From: CAIMZW01 sp037130455
Lineage (GTDB): Bacteria > Actinomycetota > Actinomycetes > Nanopelagicales > Nanopelagicaceae
Reading direction: 5' to 3'
DNA: 5,749 bases
Assembly: GCA_037130455.1 (NCBI GenBank)
Contig: JBAXSZ010000069.1
Coordinates: forward strand, 1 to 5,749
Shown: positions 1 through 5,749 of the stretch, piece by piece
Position numbering within the stretch: position 1 is the stretch's first letter
Layout: each line of letters starts with the position of its first letter
Made by a program: the position numbers and the translations under genes
The notes under the pieces: generated by a model
Databases searched by the model: none
Told to the model about the DNA's origin: nothing
The model's input: the letters and a program-made list of their open reading frames with translations, nothing else

Positions 1-195
1 AGGTTAATTAGTTATTCCATCTACGTGACTGGCGCGACACAATTGAAGGATAGAAATTTGGGTTCCATTTTCACGTCCGGATTTAAATCCCCCTTAGGGA
101 TCGCAATCCAATTCTTGGGGATCTTGGGGGTATACCTACTCACCAAGATTAACTGGCAACATTACTTGCCCAAACACAATCAAGAAGTGAAATAA
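1..195 (+). CDS. C-terminal end of an unidentified membrane protein (5'-truncated)
   Basis: An open frame runs from the first base to a TAA at 193-195 and gives 64 residues. The start lies outside the window. Seen: residues about 32-50 form a hydrophobic stretch (LGIAIQFLGILGVYLL) that reads as a transmembrane helix, followed by a polar tail rich in Lys, His, Asn and Gln, probably cytoplasmic. The first ten residues are also fairly apolar and could be the end of an earlier helix. I recognise no family motif, so no function is proposed. The next gene begins 32 nt downstream on the same strand with no terminator between them, so the two may be co-transcribed. The codons look like those of the neighbouring genes. 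That this is a real gene rests on the uninterrupted frame, the membrane-like composition and the clean spacing to the next ribosome binding site. Confidence 0.6.
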   Translation, partial: RLISYSIYVTGATQLKDRNLGSIFTSGFKSPLGIAIQFLGILGVYLLTKINWQHYLPKHNQEVK

Positions 196-215
196 TCTTC
201 TCTCACAAGTAAACA

Positions 216-221
216 AAAGGA
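216..221 (+). promoter_or_regulatory. Ribosome binding site for the ICMT-like gene
   Basis: AAAGGA lies 6 nt before the ATG at 228, which is good Shine-Dalgarno spacing and supports that start. Confidence 0.6.
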
Positions 222-227
222 CGCACA

Positions 228-683
228 ATGAAATATGTCCCTAAAGGCTGGTTTTATGTAACTGCCCAATTCTTGCTTCTTATTGTTATAGCTCTCTCAA
301 AAGGGGCAGCAAAGCACCCACCTGCTGCAACACTCTTCGGTGCGATACTTTTCGCCGCATCAATTGTTATTTTGGTGCTTGCCGTTAATGAACTCCGTCC
401 ATCTCTGACTGCGCTTCCTGAACCAAAAATAGATGCGCCTCTAATTACGACTGGCATATATGGCGTGATTCGTCATCCGATGTATATGGCAGTGATCATG
501 ATGGCCATTGGAATGTCTTTAGTTCATTGGTCAGTGGCAGCAGGAGTTGAGACGGCCCTACTTGTAATGGTCTTAGGATTTAAACTTCGCTACGAGGATC
601 TTCTCCTCCATGAAAAATGGCCAGAAGCAGATCATTACCAAAAAAATATTGGAGCGCTGATTCCAAAAATCTCATCGAAGTGA
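228..683 (+). CDS. Isoprenylcysteine carboxyl methyltransferase (ICMT)-like integral membrane protein
   Basis: This is a 151-residue membrane protein. Seen: hydrophobic segments at about residues 9-24, 34-53 and 86-118 (the last long enough for a helical hairpin). The family signature GIYGVIRHPMY is at residues 76-86, and Glu123 is followed by a C-terminal tail with Tyr137 and the closing IPK. Family knowledge: members bind S-adenosylmethionine at the membrane through the RHPMY region and the C-terminal Glu/Tyr segment, and methylate small or lipid-like acceptors. Bacterial members are often annotated as isoprenylcysteine O-methyltransferases, although bacteria generally lack prenylated CaaX proteins, so the real substrate is unknown. 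The length is usual for the short bacterial branch, and the frame is intact. The ATG has a good ribosome binding site. The next gene begins 26 nt downstream. Family assignment is confident; substrate is not. Confidence 0.85.
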   Translation: MKYVPKGWFYVTAQFLLLIVIALSKGAAKHPPAATLFGAILFAASIVILVLAVNELRPSLTALPEPKIDAPLITTGIYGVIRHPMYMAVIMMAIGMSLVHWSVAAGVETALLVMVLGFKLRYEDLLLHEKWPEADHYQKNIGALIPKISSK

Positions 684-709
684 TTGAGATTCAATTACGA
701 TAAGGGCAT

Positions 710-1384
710 ATGTTTAAGAAAAATCCCCCATCCTGGCGCTGTGTTGCCTGTAAAGCCCCTATTGCGATGGACGCTTACTATTGCAAGAAATGCGGTTCGT
801 TAGTTTCTCTCGATTTAGCTCCAAACGCTCGTGAAATCGATCGGACCTTTCGCACAAAGTTACATCGGGCTTGGCACATGAGGGCAGTTGCCAAAATTAC
901 CTGGACGGTGGTCGTTGGGGTTTCTTTGGTCAGTGGTTCCTACTTTGCCAACACGATCCGGATTGCAAGAGTCGATAATCATTCAAGTGCGACTTTCGTG
1001 ATGAAGGTAGATTCACCATCCAACCCATTCCAATGTTCCGGAACCATTTGTCAGGTGACTGTGGAAATCACCAATAAGACCAACCAGGCTGCGACCCTGG
1101 TGGGGATTCCCTTTTTTACACTTGCAAATGGCGAAAAGTACGGCCCCGCGGACCTGACCAAAGGTTCGAACCACCTCTATTTTGCCGATAAGTATTGCCA
1201 TCAGAATTTTAATCTGACCTTCAAGCCCAGAGAGAGCAAGAAGTTCCTGGGCATCTGCACGGAAAATCTGCCTGGTTCCCAGATTGTGAGTGGAATCGAA
1301 ATCTTAAGTGGCATCAGCGGCAGCGCGCAGCAGCCCTTGGTCCTTTCGGTGGACCTGAAGGTGGAAGTTCCATCCCGCCCCTAA
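710..1384 (+). CDS. Unrecognised zinc-ribbon, single-pass membrane protein
   Basis: This 224-residue protein has three parts. Residues 11-28 form a zinc ribbon with two CxxC knuckles (C11, C14, C25, C28). Residues about 62-80 form one transmembrane helix, preceded by a basic stretch (RTKLHRAWHMR, 49-59); by the positive-inside rule this puts the zinc ribbon in the cytoplasm and the C-terminal part outside. Residues about 95-220 look like a beta-rich domain with four cysteines (C109, C114, C163, C183) that could form two disulfides. Its VTVEITNKTNQ segment recalls the exported Ig/telokin-like domains annotated as DUF4352, a weak resemblance. I know no function for it. ATG 710 is the first possible start, because an in-frame TAA lies at 701-703. 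AAGGG at 702-706 is only 3 nt from the ATG, short for a ribosome binding site. TACGAT at 696-701 could be a -10 box for a nearly leaderless transcript, but no -35 is evident. Confidence 0.75.
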   Translation: MFKKNPPSWRCVACKAPIAMDAYYCKKCGSLVSLDLAPNAREIDRTFRTKLHRAWHMRAVAKITWTVVVGVSLVSGSYFANTIRIARVDNHSSATFVMKVDSPSNPFQCSGTICQVTVEITNKTNQAATLVGIPFFTLANGEKYGPADLTKGSNHLYFADKYCHQNFNLTFKPRESKKFLGICTENLPGSQIVSGIEILSGISGSAQQPLVLSVDLKVEVPSRP

Positions 1385-1478
1385 GCCGAGCCAGATCTCA
1401 ACCAATCTCCAGCCAATTGTGACCTAAAACTTGCCTTGAACCCCTTTCATATTTCGCACAACATGGCAGGATTAAAGT
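1385..1478. other. Intergenic gap before korA
   Basis: This 94-nt gap separates the zinc-ribbon gene from korA. It has no strong hairpin followed by a T-run, so no intrinsic terminator can be called for the upstream genes. It is the largest gap left of prpB and the likeliest place for a korAB promoter. CATATT at 1448-1453 matches four of six bases of a -10 box, but the region about 17 nt upstream has no good -35, so I do not call a promoter. AAAACTTGC at 1426-1434 resembles the operator-like site before prpB with one base missing, which may be chance. Confidence 0.4.
1468..1471 (+). promoter_or_regulatory. Ribosome binding site that fixes the GTG start of korA
   Basis: AGGA (within GGCAGGA, 1465-1471) lies 7 nt before the GTG at 1479. 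It supports the GTG over any later ATG: the next in-frame ATG is codon 23, immediately after the conserved FAGDSGDG motif, which would be lost. The ATG at 1463 is in another frame. Confidence 0.6.
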
Positions 1479-3308
1479 GTGCCCAAACCGATAGTCACAT
1501 TAAATTCCGTAGTCATTCGATTTGCCGGCGACAGTGGTGATGGTATGCAACTCACTGGCGACCGATTCACTATGGACACCGCAAGTCTTGGAAATGATCT
1601 CTCTACTCTGCCGAACTACCCGGCCGAGATTCGTGCTCCGCAAGGCACCTTGCTCGGAGTCTCATCCTTCCAACTCCACTTTGCAGACCACCATGTTCGT
1701 AGCCCCGGTGATGCGCCTGATGTATTGGTGGCCATGAACCCTGCCGCTCTCAAAGCGAATATCAAGGATATGCCTCGTGGTTCTACGATCATTGTAGATA
1801 AGGATGAATTCACTTCTCGCAACCTCACCAAAGTTGGCTATGACGCTAACCCACTAGAAGATGGTTCAATGGACAGTTATAAAGTCCATGCAGTTGCGCT
1901 TACTTCCATGACCGTTGGTGCTCTCTCGGAGTTAAGTCTCTCCCGAAAAGAGGCAGAACGTTCCAAGAATATGTTTGCTCTGGGAATTCTGACCTGGATG
2001 TTCCACCGGCCAACTGAGGCAACTCAGAAATTCTTAGAAGCAAAATTCGCGAAGAAACCAGAAATTCTTAAAGCAAACCTTTTGGCCTATCAATCTGGCT
2101 GGAACTACGGCGAAACCACGGAGGATTTTTCAACCTCTTACGAAATCGCTCCATCCAAAATGCAAGCCGGAACTTATCGAAATATCAGCGGTAACACCGC
2201 CCTGGCGCTAGGACTTATCGCCGCATCAGAAAAGTCGGATTTGCAACTCTTTTTGGGTTCCTACCCCATCACTCCTGCCTCCGATATATTGCACGAACTC
2301 TCTAAGCAGAAAAAATTCAACATCATCACCTTCCAAGCTGAAGATGAGATTGCCGCCGTCGGCGCCGCACTGGGAGCCTCTTACGGTGGTGCGTTAGGCA
2401 TTACCACCACTTCGGGGCCAGGTATCGCGTTGAAGAGCGAAATGATCGGGCTGGGCGTAATGCTGGAACTTCCATTGATCATCGTCGATGTCCAACGTGG
2501 TGGTCCTTCTACTGGACTTCCAACTAAGACAGAGCAGTCCGACTTGCTACAAGTCATGTATGGACGCAATGGCGAATCCCCTGCCGTGGTTTTAGCCGCT
2601 TCAACCCCAAGTGATTGTTTTGAAATGGCTTTCGAGGCGGTACGGATCGCGACTACTTATCGAGTTCCCGTATTCCTACTTTCCGATGGTTACATCGCCA
2701 ATGGTTCAGAGCCTTGGCGAATTCCAGATGTAGATTCTTTGCCAGCAATTCCAGTTGAGTTTGCAAAGACTCAGGAGAATTTTCAGCCCTATCTACGAGA
2801 TCCAAAGACACTAGCTAGGCCTTGGGCAATTCCTGGAACCCCTGGAATTGAGCATCGAATCGGAGGACTTGAGAAAGCCGATAAAACGGGCGGTATCTCC
2901 TACGATCCGCTGAACCATGACTTCATGGTGCGCACTCGGGCAGCGAAAATTGAAGGAGTGGAAGTTCCCGATTTGGTCGTGGATGATCCAACAGGAGATG
3001 CGGAAGTTCTCTTCCTCGGTTGGGGTTCAACTTATGGGCCTATTGCCACCGCAGTTGAAGCGTTACGAGCCAATGGACAAAAAATTGCTCAGGCGCACTT
3101 GCGCTATATAAATCCATTTCCAAAGAACTTGGGCGATGTATTGAGTAAATATCCTAGAGTCTTGACGCCGGAAATGAACCTTGGTCAATTGGCGATGCTA
3201 CTTCGATCCAAATATATGAAGGACATCGTCGGATACAACATGGTGCGCGGTTTGCCTTTCTCTACCGCCGAACTTATTGAAGCAGCGATGGGAGTCCTTG
3301 ATGTCTGA
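1479..3308 (+). CDS. korA: 2-oxoglutarate:ferredoxin oxidoreductase, fused gamma-alpha subunit
   Basis: With KorB, this subunit oxidatively decarboxylates 2-oxoglutarate with CoA to succinyl-CoA and CO2, reducing ferredoxin, in the cytoplasm. The protein has 609 residues and starts at a GTG. Seen: the gamma domain comes first (about 10-190), opening with FAGDSGDG at 15-22. The pyrimidine-binding alpha domain follows (about 235-420), with YPITPASD at 262-269 and QRGGPSTGLPTKTEQSD at 339-355. The C-terminal domain (about 505-605) carries FLGWGSTYG near 512-520, NPFP at 545-548 and the later PEMNLGQL. The gamma-alpha fusion and much of the sequence resemble mycobacterial KorA as I recall it; that protein has a slightly longer N-terminus. 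The end overlaps korB by 8 nt, so translation is probably coupled. 2-oxoglutarate is inferred from this resemblance; a pyruvate or other 2-oxoacid preference cannot be excluded from sequence alone. Confidence 0.95.
   Translation: MPKPIVTLNSVVIRFAGDSGDGMQLTGDRFTMDTASLGNDLSTLPNYPAEIRAPQGTLLGVSSFQLHFADHHVRSPGDAPDVLVAMNPAALKANIKDMPRGSTIIVDKDEFTSRNLTKVGYDANPLEDGSMDSYKVHAVALTSMTVGALSELSLSRKEAERSKNMFALGILTWMFHRPTEATQKFLEAKFAKKPEILKANLLAYQSGWNYGETTEDFSTSYEIAPSKMQAGTYRNISGNTALALGLIAASEKSDLQLFLGSYPITPASDILHELSKQKKFNIITFQAEDEIAAVGAALGASYGGALGITTTSGPGIALKSEMIGLGVMLELPLIIVDVQRGGPSTGLPTKTEQSDLLQVMYGRNGESPAVVLAASTPSDCFEMAFEAVRIATTYRVPVFLLSDGYIANGSEPWRIPDVDSLPAIPVEFAKTQENFQPYLRDPKTLARPWAIPGTPGIEHRIGGLEKADKTGGISYDPLNHDFMVRTRAAKIEGVEVPDLVVDDPTGDAEVLFLGWGSTYGPIATAVEALRANGQKIAQAHLRYINPFPKNLGDVLSKYPRVLTPEMNLGQLAMLLRSKYMKDIVGYNMVRGLPFSTAELIEAAMGVLDV
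3290..3294 (+). promoter_or_regulatory. Ribosome binding site of korB, inside the korA coding end
   Basis: GGGAG lies 6 nt before the ATG at 3301. It decides the korB start: an in-frame TTG at 3277 is also open but would add eight residues (the TTG-initiated Met, then KQRWESL) that are only korA sequence read in a second frame. Confidence 0.65.
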
Positions 3309-4302
3309 TCTGACCCTGACGAAGAAAGACTTTACTTCGGATCAAGAAGTTCGTTGGTGCCCGGGTTGCGGAGATTATTCAATTCTCTCTTCCATGCAAG
3401 CTTTTCTTCCCGAACTTGGCCTACCTCGCGAAAACATTGTTTTTATTTCGGGTATTGGATGTTCATCACGTTTCCCGTATTACTTAAATACTTTCGGAAT
3501 GCACTCGGTCCATGGTCGTGCTCCAGCAATCGCATCTGGTTTGGCAATTGCTCGACCAGACTTAACCGTCTTCGTGATCACTGGAGATGGAGATGCTCTC
3601 TCCATCGGTGGAAACCACTTGATCCATGCGCTTCGACGCAATGTTGAATTGAAGATTTTGCTATTTAATAACCGAATCTACGGTCTAACAAAAGGACAAT
3701 ATTCCCCAACGAGCGAGCAGGGAAAGATCACAAAGTCTTCCCCACTGGGGTCTCTAGATACGCCATTTAATCCAATTTCCCTAGCTATAGGAGCGGAAGC
3801 TTCTTTTGTGGCTCGAACCATTGATAGCGATCGCAAGCACCTGACCGATACCTTGAGAGCAGCCACTGCTCACAAAGGTTCGGCCTTAATCGAGATCTAC
3901 CAAAACTGCCCTATTTTCAACGACGGCGCCTTCGACATAGTCAAAGATGCAGATACCAAGGATGCATCCCTGCTTCAGATGATTGATGGTCAACCTATTA
4001 AGTCTGCAACTCATGGAGTCGTACGCAATGGCAACTCTTTGGAAGTTGTGGAGTTAAGCACGGTCGATGAGAGTCAACTAATTGTTCATGACTCACACAA
4101 TCCAGATCCCTCCTATGCCTTCTCGCTTTCGCGACTTTCTGGTTCGGCTTTGTCTCACGTTCCAGTTGGCGTATTCCGCGACGTCGAACGCGCTGGATAT
4201 GGCTCCATGGTCCATGGGCAATTGGAAGAGATCATTGGCAGTCAGGGCAAGGGCGACCTCAAGAAATTGCTTCATGGCGGGGATACTTGGGAAGTTCACT
4301 AA
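3301..4302 (+). CDS. korB: 2-oxoglutarate:ferredoxin oxidoreductase, beta subunit
   Basis: This is the catalytic beta chain, which binds thiamine diphosphate and one 4Fe-4S cluster; electrons pass from the decarboxylated substrate through the cluster to ferredoxin. From ATG 3301 it has 333 residues. Seen: WCPGCGDY supplies C20 and C23, GIGCSS supplies C54, and YQNCPIFNDGAF supplies C203. These match the four cluster ligands known from KorB-type enzymes. The thiamine-diphosphate/magnesium motif is GDGDALSIGGNH at 95-106, with LLFNNRIYGLTKGQ at 120-133 completing it. Residues after about 215 form the C-terminal tail typical of the longer actinobacterial KorB. The start overlaps the korA stop (ATGTCTGA), so the subunits should be made in equal amounts. 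No delta-type ferredoxin subunit gene is present, so the electron acceptor is encoded elsewhere. No key residue is missing. Confidence 0.95.
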   Translation: MSDLTLTKKDFTSDQEVRWCPGCGDYSILSSMQAFLPELGLPRENIVFISGIGCSSRFPYYLNTFGMHSVHGRAPAIASGLAIARPDLTVFVITGDGDALSIGGNHLIHALRRNVELKILLFNNRIYGLTKGQYSPTSEQGKITKSSPLGSLDTPFNPISLAIGAEASFVARTIDSDRKHLTDTLRAATAHKGSALIEIYQNCPIFNDGAFDIVKDADTKDASLLQMIDGQPIKSATHGVVRNGNSLEVVELSTVDESQLIVHDSHNPDPSYAFSLSRLSGSALSHVPVGVFRDVERAGYGSMVHGQLEEIIGSQGKGDLKKLLHGGDTWEVH

Positions 4303-4328
4303 TCTGATTGTCTGAAAATATCTGCCTC

Positions 4329-4342
4329 GCAAACTTTGCTAA
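4329..4342. promoter_or_regulatory. Possible RamB/PrpR-type operator upstream of prpB
   Basis: GCAAACTTTGC (4329-4339) is a perfect inverted repeat with a one-base centre. The 13 bases at 4330-4342 (CAAACTTTGCTAA) match the Corynebacterium glutamicum RamB motif, recalled as A(A/G)AACTTTGCAAA, at 11 of 13 positions. RamB and its mycobacterial relative PrpR control acetate/propionate and glyoxylate/methylcitrate genes, so the site sits in front of the expected kind of target. It ends 27 nt before the prpB ATG, close enough to overlap the promoter or early transcript, which fits repression better than activation. The consensus is from memory and no regulator gene is in the window, so this is a candidate only. 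Confidence 0.45.
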
Positions 4343-4354
4343 TTCGGCCGATGT

Positions 4355-4360
4355 GAGGAG
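4355..4360 (+). promoter_or_regulatory. Ribosome binding site of prpB
   Basis: GAGGAG lies 9 nt before the ATG at 4370. It is a strong Shine-Dalgarno match and supports that start. Confidence 0.7.
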
Positions 4361-4369
4361 AATTCAAGC

Positions 4370-5260
4370 ATGACGGATGCAAGTGCAGGCTTTCGATTTC
4401 GACAGTCCCTAGCGGCTGAGTCGCCGTTGCAAGTCATAGGAACTATCAATGCCAACCATGCGCTCTTGGCAAAACGCGCTGGCTATCGAGCAATCTACTT
4501 ATCCGGGGGTGGTGTCGCAGCTGGCTCATTGGGTCTACCAGACCTCGGAATAACCACGCTGGAAGATGTTCTTGTTGATGTCCAGCGAATCACTAATGTT
4601 TGCGACCTACCCCTTTTAGTCGATGTCGATACTGGGTTCGGGCCTTCTGCATTCAACATCGCTCGAACAGTGAAGTCACTAATCAAAGCAGGTGCCGGAG
4701 CTCTACATATTGAAGATCAAGTTGGTGCGAAGCGATGCGGTCATAGACCTAATAAGGAAATCGTTTCTTCAGCGGAGATGGTGGATCGAATAAAGGCCGC
4801 AGTTGATGCCAGAACTGATGAACATTTCGTCATTATGGCCCGAACTGACGCTCTGGCTGGCGAAGGACTGGAAGCAGCGCTTGAACGAGTGCAAGCTTAT
4901 GTAGATGCCGGCGCGGACATGATTTTCCCCGAAGCCATTAGAGATCTAGAAACCTACAAGAAATTCGCAGAGATTTCAGGGGTTCCAATTCTGGCAAACA
5001 TCACCGAATTTGGCATGACTCCTCTTTTTACGATTGATGAACTTCGTAGCGCCAATGTCTCGCTCGCTTTATATCCGTTGTCTGCTTTTCGGGCGATGAA
5101 CAAAGCAGCGGAGAATGTAATTAACACCATTAGAAAAGAAGGAACTCAAAAATCGGTCATAGAATCCATGCAAACTCGAGAAGAATTGTATGAGCGGATT
5201 AATTATTACTCTTACGAATCTAGTTTGGATAAATTTTTAGCTGAGGGGAAAGAGAAATGA
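4370..5260 (+). CDS. prpB: 2-methylisocitrate lyase
   Basis: This enzyme cleaves (2R,3S)-2-methylisocitrate to pyruvate and succinate, the last step of the methylcitrate cycle for propionyl-CoA, in the cytoplasm. It has 296 residues, the same length as the Escherichia coli enzyme as I recall it. Seen: the family signature KRCGH is at 121-125, with catalytic Cys123. The magnesium-site acidic residues are Asp58 (in LGLPDLGI) and Asp85/Asp87 (DVDTGFG). SGGGVAAGSLGLPDLG (45-60), NITEFG and LYPLSAFRAMN are characteristic of PrpB rather than isocitrate lyase or phosphonopyruvate-type relatives. The closing INYYSYE segment is also PrpB-like. Nothing needed for catalysis is missing. It overlaps prpC by four bases (ATGA), so the two are one operon. 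The sequence looks closer to the proteobacterial PrpB type than I would expect beside a mycobacterial-type KorAB. Confidence 0.95.
   Translation: MTDASAGFRFRQSLAAESPLQVIGTINANHALLAKRAGYRAIYLSGGGVAAGSLGLPDLGITTLEDVLVDVQRITNVCDLPLLVDVDTGFGPSAFNIARTVKSLIKAGAGALHIEDQVGAKRCGHRPNKEIVSSAEMVDRIKAAVDARTDEHFVIMARTDALAGEGLEAALERVQAYVDAGADMIFPEAIRDLETYKKFAEISGVPILANITEFGMTPLFTIDELRSANVSLALYPLSAFRAMNKAAENVINTIRKEGTQKSVIESMQTREELYERINYYSYESSLDKFLAEGKEK
5243..5248 (+). promoter_or_regulatory. Ribosome binding site of prpC, inside prpB
   Basis: GAGGGG lies 8 nt before the ATG at 5257, within the last codons of prpB. It supports a coupled restart at the ATGA overlap. Confidence 0.6.
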
Positions 5261-5749
5261 CAGAAGATTTCAAACCAAAAAAATCCGTTTCCCTATCCGG
5301 AATTGTTGCTGGAAATACCGCCTTATGTACAGTTGGTAGGAGTGGTAATGATCTCCACTATCGAGGCTACGACATCAAAGATTTGGCAGAAAATTGTGAA
5401 TTTGAAGAAGTTGCTTACTTATTGATTCATGGAACGCTACCTACCTCCATGCAGCTTTCTAAATACAAGCACAAATTGCGCCAACTCAGAGGTCTTCCCG
5501 ATAACTTGAAGACAATTCTTGAGACCCTGCCTGCGACAACGCACCCCATGGATGTACTTCGAACTGGCATATCCGCATTGGGTTGTCTTGCTCCAGAAAG
5601 TTCAGAGCATTCCGATCATCAAGCAAAGGAAATAGCCGATCAACTTCTGGCATGCCTACCTTCCATTCTCTTATATTGGTATCACTTCACGCATAGCGGG
5701 AAGAGGATCGAAGTCGAGTCCGATGAAGATTCGATCGGGGGCCATTTTC
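5257..5749 (+). CDS. prpC: 2-methylcitrate synthase, N-terminal part (runs off the right edge)
   Basis: PrpC condenses propionyl-CoA with oxaloacetate to 2-methylcitrate, the entry step of the methylcitrate cycle. 164 complete codons are present; the family is usually about 370-390 residues, so less than half is seen and the frame is open to the last base. Seen: KSVSLSGIVAGNTALCTVGR (9-28), YRGYDI (35-40), YLLIHGTLP (54-62), HPMDVLRTGISALG (beginning near residue 100) and DSIGGHF at 158-164. These separate it from ordinary hexameric citrate synthase and match the E. coli-type PrpC as I remember it. The corynebacterial PrpC type begins quite differently. The main catalytic His and Asp residues lie beyond the window and cannot be checked. 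It starts inside the prpB stop (ATGA). Confidence 0.92.
   Translation, partial: MTEDFKPKKSVSLSGIVAGNTALCTVGRSGNDLHYRGYDIKDLAENCEFEEVAYLLIHGTLPTSMQLSKYKHKLRQLRGLPDNLKTILETLPATTHPMDVLRTGISALGCLAPESSEHSDHQAKEIADQLLACLPSILLYWYHFTHSGKRIEVESDEDSIGGHF

Larger units (their letters stand above)
4303..4369. other. Intergenic gap between korB and prpB
   Basis: This 67-nt gap contains the operator-like palindrome at 4329-4339 and the prpB ribosome binding site. No terminator-like hairpin with a T-run follows korB, so read-through from korAB into prpBC is possible. I could not assign a clear -35/-10 pair: TTGTCT at 4308-4313 is a passable -35, but nothing like a -10 box sits 16-18 nt beyond it. Confidence 0.4.

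Noticed and set aside
113..130. Near-perfect 9-base tandem repeat (TCTTGGGGA / TCTTGGGGG).
   Set aside because: It encodes part of a Leu/Gly/Ile membrane helix in the partial gene. It is two copies only and is explained by protein composition.
1426..1434. AAAACTTGC upstream of korA, similar to the RamB-like site before prpB.
   Set aside because: It lacks one T of the core and has no matching right half, so the spacing is broken. It may be looked at again if the prpB site is confirmed.
1448..1453. CATATT as a -10 box for korA.
   Set aside because: Only four of six bases match and there is no acceptable -35 at 16-18 nt upstream, so it is too weak to call.
2760..2767. TTTGCAAA, an exact 8-base palindrome resembling a PrpR-type motif, inside korA.
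   Set aside because: It lies mid-gene, where it encodes Phe-Ala-Lys in a conserved stretch, far from any start. It is probably chance.
3277..3300. Longer korB start at a TTG eight codons upstream.
   Set aside because: The ATG at 3301 has GGGAG 6 nt before it, and the added residues would only be korA sequence in another frame.
4093..4332. Open frame on the minus strand across the end of korB.
   Set aside because: It lies opposite a well-conserved gene, has no ribosome binding site support and shows no recognisable domain, so it is a shadow frame.

Overview
The window reads entirely left to right (+ strand). It looks like a piece of chromosome from an actinobacterium of moderate GC (upper 40s percent by eye; the codon third positions are not GC-saturated). 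The main taxonomic evidence is the 2-oxoacid:ferredoxin oxidoreductase pair, which closely resembles mycobacterial KorA/KorB as I remember them. A GTG start, and a possible RamB/PrpR-type operator (a regulator family known from Actinobacteria), agree with this. The base composition would suit a low-GC actinobacterium, such as a freshwater lineage, better than a typical high-GC one. That placement is inference.

Layout. (1) 1-195: the C-terminal end of a membrane protein cut by the window edge. (2) 228-683: a small integral-membrane protein of the isoprenylcysteine carboxyl methyltransferase (ICMT)-like family. (3) 710-1384: an unrecognised single-pass membrane protein with an N-terminal four-cysteine zinc ribbon and a C-terminal domain that is probably exported. 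(4) 1385-1478: a short intergenic gap that probably holds the start of the next transcription unit. (5) 1479-3308 and 3301-4302: korA and korB, overlapping by 8 nt, encoding a 2-oxoglutarate (2-oxoacid):ferredoxin oxidoreductase with a fused gamma-alpha chain and a thiamine-diphosphate/4Fe-4S beta chain. (6) 4303-4369: a 67-nt gap with a palindrome, GCAAACTTTGC, that resembles the RamB binding motif. (7) 4370-5260: prpB, 2-methylisocitrate lyase. (8) 5257 to the right edge: the N-terminal 164 codons of prpC, 2-methylcitrate synthase, overlapping prpB by ATGA.

How the genes fit together. PrpC condenses propionyl-CoA with oxaloacetate, and PrpB splits the resulting methylisocitrate into pyruvate and succinate. 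KorAB oxidises 2-oxoglutarate to succinyl-CoA and passes electrons to ferredoxin. The right half is therefore a propionate-oxidation cassette next to a TCA-cycle step that handles the same C4 pool. prpD (methylcitrate dehydratase), a ferredoxin partner and a regulator gene are not in the window; prpD could lie just downstream.

I found no RNA gene, insertion sequence, CRISPR array, convincing terminator or clear new biological system. The most useful leads are the possible RamB/PrpR operator before prpB, the korAB-prpBC neighbourhood with its apparently mixed ancestry, and the uncharacterised zinc-ribbon membrane protein.
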